Part shown: positions 58,351 to 64,000 of the stretch, one piece after another
Position numbering within the stretch: the first letter of the stretch is position 1
Layout: every line of letters starts with the position of its first letter
Source of the DNA: SZAS-103 sp038226665
GTDB taxonomy: Bacteria; Pseudomonadota; Gammaproteobacteria; Xanthomonadales; Xanthomonadaceae
NCBI GenBank assembly: GCA_038226665.1
Contig: JBBRQI010000005.1
Coordinates: forward strand, 1 to 64,000
Length of the DNA stretch: 64,000 nt
Direction: 5' to 3'
Position numbers and translations under genes: made by a program
The notes under the pieces: generated by a model
What the model was told of the DNA's origin: nothing
The model's database searches: none
What the model saw: only the letters and a program-made list of their open reading frames with translations

Positions 58351-59136
58351 ATGGAATTGATCGATATCGGCGCCAACCTGGGCCACGAAAATTTCGCGCA
58401 TGACTTCGATGCCGTGCTTGCGCGTGCGCGCGATGCGGGCGTGGCGCGGATGATCGTGACCGGCGCGAGCCGCGAAGGCTCGCCGCGCGCGCTCGATCTC
58501 GCGCAGGCGCATCCGGGCTTGTTATACGCGACGGCCGGCGTGCATCCGCACCACGCAACCGAATACACCGACGAAGCCGACGCCGAGATGCGCGCGCTGC
58601 ACCAGCATGCCGAAGTTGTCGCGGTCGGCGAATGCGGGCTGGATTATTTCCGCGACTTTTCGCCGCGCCCCGCGCAGCGGAAAGCCTTCGAGCGGCAGTT
58701 GCAGATCGCGATCGATACGGGCAAGCCTTTGTTCCTGCACCAGCGCGATGCGCATGCGGACTTCGTCGCGATGATGCAGAACTTCGATGGCAAACTCGGG
58801 CCGGCGGTCGTGCATTGCTTCACCGGCACGCGCGAGGAACTGTTCGACTGCCTCGACCGCGACTGGCATATCGGCATCACCGGCTGGCTCTGCGACGAAC
58901 GCCGTGGCCTGCACCTGCGCGAACTGGTGAAGCACATTCCGGCGAACCGGCTGATGATCGAGACCGATGCGCCTTACCTGCTGCCGCGAACGGTGAAGCC
59001 GGCGCCATCGCACCGTCGCAACGAGCCGATGTACCTGGCGCACATCGTCGAGGAACTTGCGCGCGATCGCGGCGAGGATGTTGCAGTCACCGCTGCGCAT
59101 GCGACCGAAACAGCACGGAAGTTTTTTCGCCTGTAG
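58351..59136 (+). CDS. tatD: TatD-family metal-dependent deoxyribonuclease
   Basis: 261 residues. Metal-binding and catalytic blocks of TatD: ELIDIGANLGHENF, ATAGVHPHHATEY, VVAVGECGLDYFRDFSP, KPLFLHQRDAHADF, AVVHCFTGTREEL, and RLMIETDAPYLLPR with the last Asp. GECGLDYFRDFS is typical of TatD proper rather than YcfH. Acts as a 3'-5' exonuclease in DNA repair in E. coli. Ends at a strong convergent hairpin. Confidence 0.95.
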   Translation: MELIDIGANLGHENFAHDFDAVLARARDAGVARMIVTGASREGSPRALDLAQAHPGLLYATAGVHPHHATEYTDEADAEMRALHQHAEVVAVGECGLDYFRDFSPRPAQRKAFERQLQIAIDTGKPLFLHQRDAHADFVAMMQNFDGKLGPAVVHCFTGTREELFDCLDRDWHIGITGWLCDERRGLHLRELVKHIPANRLMIETDAPYLLPRTVKPAPSHRRNEPMYLAHIVEELARDRGEDVAVTAAHATETARKFFRL

Positions 59137-59160
59137 CGTGCGCTGCGCGCACAGCGCACG
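59137..59160. terminator. Hairpin between tatD and the DUF2167 gene
   Basis: Nine-base arms CGTGCGCTG / CAGCGCACG directly after the tatD stop, followed by TTACATTTTC. It lies between two convergent genes and could terminate both. Confidence 0.65.
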
Positions 59161-59180
59161 TTACATTTTCACGGTGAACG

Positions 59181-60248
59181 TCATTGCACGGTCGGCCCCG
59201 GCTTGTTCTTGTCCTTGCCACCGAACACCTTCTTCATCCACGCAGCGATCGCGGCCACCGCGATGATGATGAACTTCTTCGCGGCAAGCAGGATCACGCC
59301 GAGCTTCGCGAACAAGCCGGCTTTCGCGGCGATGCCGCCAGCGACGAGCGCAGCGATTCCATAGGCGGCGAGCTTGTCGGTGCTCGGGTTGAAATCGGCG
59401 TAGCGCTGGCCCGCGTCGAAATCGACCATCGGCAGGATGCGCTGCATGCCGCCCTGCACTTCGGCGAGATCCTGCATGCGCGCGATCGCGTTGAGGCTGA
59501 GGTAGCCGGTGCGGCCGAGCACGCGGATGTCGTAGTTCAGGGTGTGGCCGCTGTTGTTCGCGATCGCGAGCTCGCGCGCCCAGTAGAGTTTCTTGCCCTG
59601 CGCGTCGTAGCGCGGCGGCGCGGCCCAACCGATGAGTTCGATCGCGTCGTAGCCGGCCTTCTTGCGTTCGTCATTGGCGTCGATCGTCGACTGTTTCATG
59701 TCCTTCAGCAATTTGTCGTAGTCGGTCTTCGCCGCGTCCGCGTCGGCCACATGGCCGTCATCGACATAGGTGACCAGCGTCGCCCACGACTTGTCGCTGA
59801 GCAGCGCCGCATCGGTCGGCACGATCAGGCCGATGATCTTGTCGTCCGGCGGATTGCCCCACAACTGCTCGAGCACCTTGCGCGCGTCGGGCTTGGGCAG
59901 GTAGCGAAAACCTTCGCCGAGATGCAGGTGCGCCTTGGCTTCGGGAATCGCGATCTCGCCGGACTGGAAGTGCAGCGATGCAACCAGTTGTTGCGCCTGC
60001 TTTAGTCGCGGATCAGACAGATTCGGCTGCTGCGAACCGCTTGCCTGCGCATTGGCTGCATCGGCCTGTGCGCTGGCCTCGCTGTGCATCGAAGCGACCA
60101 GTTGCTGCGCCTCGCGCGCTTGTGGGCTGGCGTCATCGGCCGTCGCACCGGGCGGTTGCGGCGGCGGTGGCGGCTGTAAATCCTGAGCGCGAACGTTTGC
60201 GCTCAGAAGCAGAGCGGCCACGCTGGTGGCCAGGATGGATTTGCGCAT
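59181..60248 (-). CDS. DUF2167 membrane protein
   Basis: 355 residues. Signal peptide (MRKSILATSVAALLLSANVR), then a proline-rich segment (LQPPPPPQPPG) and two copies of AQQLVAS about 45 residues apart. The DUF2167 core follows: HLHLGEGFRYLPKPDARKVL, LVTYVDDGHVADADA, IELIGWAAPPRYD and LNYDIRVLGRTGYLSL. Two C-terminal hydrophobic stretches (AAYGIAALVAGGIAA, LGVILLAAKKFIIIAVAAI) anchor it in the inner membrane. Function unknown. The start at MRKSI gives the secretory signal; a longer frame to 60371 crosses low-GC noncoding sequence. Confidence 0.82.
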   Translation of the reverse strand: MRKSILATSVAALLLSANVRAQDLQPPPPPQPPGATADDASPQAREAQQLVASMHSEASAQADAANAQASGSQQPNLSDPRLKQAQQLVASLHFQSGEIAIPEAKAHLHLGEGFRYLPKPDARKVLEQLWGNPPDDKIIGLIVPTDAALLSDKSWATLVTYVDDGHVADADAAKTDYDKLLKDMKQSTIDANDERKKAGYDAIELIGWAAPPRYDAQGKKLYWARELAIANNSGHTLNYDIRVLGRTGYLSLNAIARMQDLAEVQGGMQRILPMVDFDAGQRYADFNPSTDKLAAYGIAALVAGGIAAKAGLFAKLGVILLAAKKFIIIAVAAIAAWMKKVFGGKDKNKPGPTVQ

Positions 60249-60367
60249 TTCAGCCCTAGTGCTGTTGTCAACCCATCCTGCGAGTCTGTTGAAACCGTAC
60301 AGCGATTTCTTGGAATTAAAGCTAAATATTTCATCGCTTCGGCGTACTTCCAGCCTAACTGCTAGCT

Positions 60368-60799
60368 TCAATTACCAATAGCGCTGAGGATTTCTCGCTC
60401 GAGAACACCCTTGGAATTACATTCAACCTTTACAACAGACATGTCGAATGAGCGAATCTCTGAAAATTGGCTATTCACGGTAACAGTAGGAGCAGCGCCT
60501 GTGTGTTTGACAAACACGTTGAAGTTAGCTTGTCTTCCTGTGACTACCATGATGCCTGGCGAGCCGCAGTCGGCGATGTTGTTGTCAAACTTGGTCGTTT
60601 CGGCGTAGATCACCCCGCTGTCCTTAGCTATATTCTTCACAGGAATGTTGTGGGATGCGAAAAATTCGATGACGTTTTCCCACACCTCGTCGTAAGTTCT
60701 TGTTGAAGTCTTTGATTTTTCGTATGAATAGGTTTGAGGCGCAGTGGCACAACCAGAAAGTGACAGCACCAATGCTGCAGTGATCATTCGGATGTACAT
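60368..60799 (-). CDS. Lipoprotein with lower GC content
   Basis: 143 residues. The signal MITAALVLSLSGCAT gives a lipidated Cys near residue 18, and GGGGAGAA precedes the start. The mature protein has TYDEVWENVIEFFASHNI and VKNIAKDSGVIYAETTKFD and is mixed alpha/beta; similar arrangements occur in small envelope lipoproteins. Two cysteines in the mature part (DCGSPG, VECNS) could form a disulfide. Base composition and codon use are clearly more AT-rich than the surrounding genes, hinting at recent acquisition. Confidence 0.75.
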   Translation of the reverse strand: MYIRMITAALVLSLSGCATAPQTYSYEKSKTSTRTYDEVWENVIEFFASHNIPVKNIAKDSGVIYAETTKFDNNIADCGSPGIMVVTGRQANFNVFVKHTGAAPTVTVNSQFSEIRSFDMSVVKVECNSKGVLEREILSAIGN

Positions 60800-60863
60800 G
60801 AGTTCTCCCCTGTCATTCACACAGGCAACTCTGCCTGATGATTCGGTTACAGCTTCACCCAAA

Positions 60864-61667
60864 TCAACTCCGTAGTCCAACGCCCCGCTTCAACAACCAC
60901 AACGCCAGCCCCGTGAGCGCGACGCTGAACCCCAGCATCAATGTGTACGCGACCCACACCGGCACGTCGCTCGCGCCGAGCAGGCCGTAGCGGAATGCGT
61001 TGACCATGTAGAAGATCGGGTTCATGTGGGTCGCGGCTTCGGCCCACGGCGGCAGCAACTTCACCGAATAGAACACGCCGCCGAGGTAGGTCAGCGGGGT
61101 GAGGATGAAGGTCGGCACGATCGCGACATCGTCGAATTTCTTCGCGTACACCGCGTTGATGAAACCGGCGAGCGAGAAGATCGTCGCGCCGAGCAGCACG
61201 GTGCTGATCATGATCAGCGGATGCGGCACGCGCACCGGCGTGAAGAACATCGCGATGATCAGCACGATGACGCCGACCATCAATCCGCGCAACACTCCAC
61301 CGGCGACGTAGCCACCGAGAATCACCCAGTTCGGCATCGGGCTGACCAGCAGCTCCTCGACGTGGCGACCGAATTTCGCGCCGAAGAAACTCGACGAGAT
61401 GTTGCCGTAGGCGTTCTGGATGATCGCCATCATCACCAGGCCCGGCACGATGAACTGCATGTAGGTGATGCCGTTCATGCTGCCGATGCGGCTGCCGACG
61501 AGGCGGCCGAAGATCAAAAAATACAACGTCGCGGTGATCGCTGGCGGCACCAGTGTCTGCGCCCAGATGCGCAGGATGCGCGCGACTTCGCGGCGCGCGA
61601 TGGTGCCGAGCGCGATGAAATTCGCGCGTGTCGGGCTCGCTGGCACCGGGTTGGCGATGGCATTCAT
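60864..61667 (-). CDS. ABC-2 type exporter permease (YadH-like)
   Basis: 267 residues with six helices. The family signatures are ATLYFLIFGRLVGSRIG, MQFIVPGLVMMAIIQNAYGN, KFGRHVEELLVSPMPNWVIL and LTPLTYLGGVFYSVKLLPPW, matching the E. coli YadH-like ABC-2 group. The start overlaps the ATPase gene by four bases (ATGA). Exported substrate unknown. Confidence 0.92.
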   Translation of the reverse strand: MNAIANPVPASPTRANFIALGTIARREVARILRIWAQTLVPPAITATLYFLIFGRLVGSRIGSMNGITYMQFIVPGLVMMAIIQNAYGNISSSFFGAKFGRHVEELLVSPMPNWVILGGYVAGGVLRGLMVGVIVLIIAMFFTPVRVPHPLIMISTVLLGATIFSLAGFINAVYAKKFDDVAIVPTFILTPLTYLGGVFYSVKLLPPWAEAATHMNPIFYMVNAFRYGLLGASDVPVWVAYTLMLGFSVALTGLALWLLKRGVGLRS

Positions 61668-62632
61668 GGCGCGGCTCCATTGGCGCCGGCGCGATCGTCG
61701 TCGCCGGTCAGGCGCACGAACAATTCCTCCAGCCGGTTCGACTTGGTGCGCATCGAACGCACGCGGATGCCGGCATCGCCGAGCGCCGTGAAGACGCGAT
61801 TGAGATCCATCGCGCGCGGCATGTCGAGGTCGATGGTGTGGTCGTCGGTCGCGAGCAAGGTCGCGCCTTCGATGTGCGGCAACGCCTGCGGTAGCCTGCC
61901 GTCGATATCGAACAGGAAGCCTTCGACATCAAGCTTGGACAGCAGCGTCTTCATCGGTCCCTGTTCAATGATCAATCCGTGATTGATGATCGCAACATTG
62001 CGGCACAGGCTCTCGGCTTCCTCGAGGTAATGCGTGGTGAGGATGATGGTGGTGCCGGCCGTGTTGATCTCGTTGAGCGTCTTCCACATGCCGCGGCGGA
62101 TTTCGATATCGACGCCGGCAGTGGGCTCGTCGAGGATCAGCAGGCGCGGCCGCGTCATCATCGCGCGCGCAATCATCAACCGACGCTTCATGCCACCGGA
62201 CAAGGTGCGCGACATGGTGTGCGCCTTGTTCCACAACTGCGCGCGCTTGAGTTCCTCTTCGGCGCGGCCGAGGGCTTCGCTGCGCGGCACGCCGTAGAAA
62301 CCCGCGTAGTTCACCAGGATATCGAAGGGCTTCTCGAAGAAATTGAAATTCATTTCCTGCGGCACCAGCCCGATCTGCCGCATCGCTTCGCTGCGATGCG
62401 CCTGCAGGTCGATGCCGAACACATGCACCGAACCGGCGGTCATGTTCACCAGCGAGCTGACGATGCCGATCAGGGTCGACTTGCCGGCGCCGTTCGGGCC
62501 GAGCAAGGCGAAGAAATCGCCGGGTTCGACGGTGAGCGAAATGCCCTTGAGTGCTTCGACGCCGGTCGCGTAGGTCTTGCGCAGGTCGATGACCTGGAGC
62601 GCCGGTTCGGCTTGCCGCGTGAGATCGGTCAT
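61664..62632 (-). CDS. ABC transporter ATP-binding protein (YadG-like)
   Basis: 322 residues. Walker A is ALLGPNGAGKSTLIGIVSSL, Q-loop VPQEMNFNFF, signature RTLSGGMKRRLMIARAMM, Walker B RLLILDEPTAGVDIEIRR and H-loop TTHYLEEAESLCR. Pairs with the YadH-like permease downstream in a two-gene unit. A C-terminal extension of about 80 residues is present (GFLFDIDGRLPQALPHIEG), as in YadG. Divergent from the ferredoxin reductase gene. Confidence 0.94.
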   Translation of the reverse strand: MTDLTRQAEPALQVIDLRKTYATGVEALKGISLTVEPGDFFALLGPNGAGKSTLIGIVSSLVNMTAGSVHVFGIDLQAHRSEAMRQIGLVPQEMNFNFFEKPFDILVNYAGFYGVPRSEALGRAEEELKRAQLWNKAHTMSRTLSGGMKRRLMIARAMMTRPRLLILDEPTAGVDIEIRRGMWKTLNEINTAGTTIILTTHYLEEAESLCRNVAIINHGLIIEQGPMKTLLSKLDVEGFLFDIDGRLPQALPHIEGATLLATDDHTIDLDMPRAMDLNRVFTALGDAGIRVRSMRTKSNRLEELFVRLTGDDDRAGANGAAP

Positions 62633-62728
62633 GGGAATCCAGTGCGCGCGGCGGAAGCAAAGACCGCGCCGGGCCGTTAGTATATCGGGCCTGCCGCGGC
62701 GATCGCGGCATCGTCGAGTCGAGGTTTC

Positions 62729-63481
62729 GTGGCCATCGTCCATTTCCCGTTGAAACTGGTGTCGTGCCGGATGCTTGCGCCGACCGTGCGCCACCTCGCG
62801 TTCACGCGCGATGACGGCTTGCCGCTGGACTTCATCCCGGGCCAGTTCGTGCAGGTGCATTTCCACTACGAGGACGGCACCGCGACCAAGCGCAGCTATT
62901 CGCTCGCGACGATCCACGACCACGCGCTGGGCGCTGGCGAAACCGTGGAGATCGCGGTGAGCTACGTGGCCGGCGGCGCGGCGACGAAATTGTTCGAGTC
63001 GCTCGACGAGGGCGACTGCATCGATGCCAGCGGCCCGTACGGACGTTTCTGCCTGATGCCCGCCGACACCAACACGCGTTATCTGCTGATCGGCACCGGC
63101 ACCGGCGTGACGCCGTATCGCGCAATGCTGCCGATGATCGAAAAACTCATGGCCGAGCGCGGCATCGAGGTCGTGCTGCTGTTCGGCGCGCGCCGTCCCG
63201 AGGAATTGATTTACGCGGACGATTTCTACGCGTTCGCGGACACGCATCCGGGCTTCCGTTTCGTGCCGTGCTTCTCGCGCGAATTGCCCACCGACCCACA
63301 TGCCGACGTGCGCAGTGGTTACGTGCAGGACGCGCTACCGGAATTCGTGCCGAACGCAGAAAACGACATCGCGTATCTGTGCGGCAATCCGGTGATGGTC
63401 GATACCTGCTTCGAGGCGCTAAAGGTTTACGGCATGCCGGTGCCGAGGATCCGCAGGGAAAAGTACGTCTCCAGCAAGTAA
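62729..63481 (+). CDS. fpr: Ferredoxin--NADP reductase family protein
   Basis: 250 residues from GTG with GAGG upstream. FAD-binding block KRSYSLATIHDH, then AVSYVAGGAATKLFESLDEG and GPYGRFCLM. The NADPH side has YLLIGTGTGVTPYRAML, LLFGARRPEELIYADDF and the C-terminal AYLCGNPVMVDTCFEAL. This is the FNR superfamily; Fpr-like and phenol-hydroxylase-like members cannot be separated fully. Likely recycles reduced ferredoxin or flavodoxin in the cytoplasm. Confidence 0.9.
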   Translation: MAIVHFPLKLVSCRMLAPTVRHLAFTRDDGLPLDFIPGQFVQVHFHYEDGTATKRSYSLATIHDHALGAGETVEIAVSYVAGGAATKLFESLDEGDCIDASGPYGRFCLMPADTNTRYLLIGTGTGVTPYRAMLPMIEKLMAERGIEVVLLFGARRPEELIYADDFYAFADTHPGFRFVPCFSRELPTDPHADVRSGYVQDALPEFVPNAENDIAYLCGNPVMVDTCFEALKVYGMPVPRIRREKYVSSK

Positions 63482-63561
63482 TCCCATCATGCCGTCTTCG
63501 CCGTGTAACGGGCCGGCCGGGCACGCAGCCCTGCAGCCCGCTCCACCCGCATGTAAAGGAC

Positions 63562-63615
63562 ACTTGACAAGACGTTGCGGCCCTCCTAGATTGCGCTTGT
63601 CAAGTTTGCTTGACA
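63562..63615 (+). promoter_or_regulatory. Promoter flanked by a 10-bp inverted repeat
   Basis: TTGACA (63564-63569), 17 bases, TAGATT (63587-63592) form a good sigma-70 promoter. ACTTGACAAG (63562-63571) and its perfect complement CTTGTCAAGT (63596-63605) bracket it, and a third half-site, CTTGACA, lies at 63609-63615. A dimeric regulator bound to both could silence or loop the promoter. The regulator is probably encoded just beyond the window; that is inference. Confidence 0.7.
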
Positions 63616-63631
63616 TACATCGGACTGCCGC

Positions 63632-64000
63632 ATGCCGCACGTTTTCATCAAGCGCTACCGCCTGATCGCCCTTTTGCTGATGGTGGTGGTCTATCTGCCG
63701 TTGATGTGGTTCGTGTTTCCACATGCACGCGATCCCGGCAATGGGATGCCCGCCCGAACCTTGCTGGCGCTGCTTTCGGTTTCCCCCGTGATCGCGATGA
63801 TCTGGGTGATGGTGCTCCGGGTGATGCACAGCGACGAACTTGTACAACGCGTCGAGCTGATGGCGTTGAGCGCTGCGACCGGCATCGTCGCCGCGGCGAG
63901 CCTGGTCGGCGGCTTCCTCGTCTCGGTGCAAGTGCTGCAGTTCGGCGGCGATGTCCTGCTCTGGGTGTTTCCGGTCCTGTGCCTGTGTTATTCGGCCGCG
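63632..64000 (+). CDS. Membrane protein, truncated by the window end
   Basis: First 123 residues only. MPHVFIKRYRLIALLLMVVV starts a first helix, then LLALLSVSPVIAMIWVMVLR, ALSAATGIVAAASLVGGFLV and VLLWVFPVLCLCYSAA. Three or four helices are visible with short polar loops (DELVQRVE). The arrangement matches small four-helix membrane proteins that precede an HTH regulator in related genomes, but the partner cannot be seen. Family not recognised. The operator-like repeat lies directly upstream. Confidence 0.6.
   Translation, partial: MPHVFIKRYRLIALLLMVVVYLPLMWFVFPHARDPGNGMPARTLLALLSVSPVIAMIWVMVLRVMHSDELVQRVELMALSAATGIVAAASLVGGFLVSVQVLQFGGDVLLWVFPVLCLCYSAA

Overview
The window looks like one contiguous piece of chromosome from a high-GC gammaproteobacterium, most likely of the Xanthomonadales (Rhodanobacteraceae or Lysobacteraceae type). 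The case rests on the split glyQ/glyS, tamA/tamB, a bioB-bioF-bioH-bioC cluster, PepN, HrpB, ZapE, type II QueF and an EstA-like autotransporter, plus strong G/C bias at third codon positions. I see no rRNA, CRISPR array, insertion sequence or prophage. The single tRNA is tRNA-Arg(CCG). This is mostly core genome with a few accessory islands. Family assignments come from motifs read in the translated sequence; no database search was run.

Layout. 0.1-4.0 kb: glyQ, a GST-family gene and glyS, joined by ATGA overlaps. A decayed partial copy of the GST start sits between glyQ and the GST gene. 4.1-9.6 kb: tamA and tamB (outer-membrane assembly), convergent with a GDSL-esterase autotransporter. 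11.8-14.7 kb: mnmG, a noncoding stretch with a good sigma-54 promoter match and two terminators (candidate small RNA), and a small lipoprotein. 14.8-19.1 kb: pepN, a threonine dehydratase/serine racemase-family enzyme and a PH-domain membrane protein. 19.2-23.4 kb: bioB-bioF-bioH-bioC. 23.5-28.6 kb: comF, an exported unknown, ubiA with tRNA-Arg just upstream, and a two-component pair whose kinase has a decayed ATP-binding domain. 28.7-32.0 kb: two four-helix DMT/SMR-type transporters, an esterase, an ACP and a ketosynthase, which look like a small lipid-modification and export cluster.

32-48 kb: TraB/GumN-like protein, YCII protein, a frameshifted membrane gene, a class III aminotransferase overlapping an MtnX-like HAD phosphatase, a membrane-anchored cytochrome c, an alpha/beta hydrolase, zapE, queF, a lipoprotein, icd, a GntR-regulated ABC exporter, a PA0069-type radical SAM protein, an exported methyltransferase, 51-bp tandem repeats, an RluE-like pseudouridine synthase and a second methyltransferase. 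48.8-55.5 kb: a 2228-residue trimeric autotransporter adhesin (YadA type) with over 100 copies of a 14-residue head repeat, recurrent aromatic insertions and an EF-hand-like loop. 55.8-64 kb: hrpB, tatD, a DUF2167 protein, a lower-GC lipoprotein, an ABC-2 exporter pair, a ferredoxin-NADP reductase and a truncated membrane gene behind an operator-like inverted repeat.

The strongest candidates for something undescribed are the adhesin architecture, the sigma-54-driven noncoding transcript, the ACP/ketosynthase/DMT cluster, and the foreign-looking segment inside glyS. Several genes (gntR, rluE, tatD, the radical SAM gene) have a -10 element only 6-7 nt before the start codon, which suggests leaderless mRNAs.
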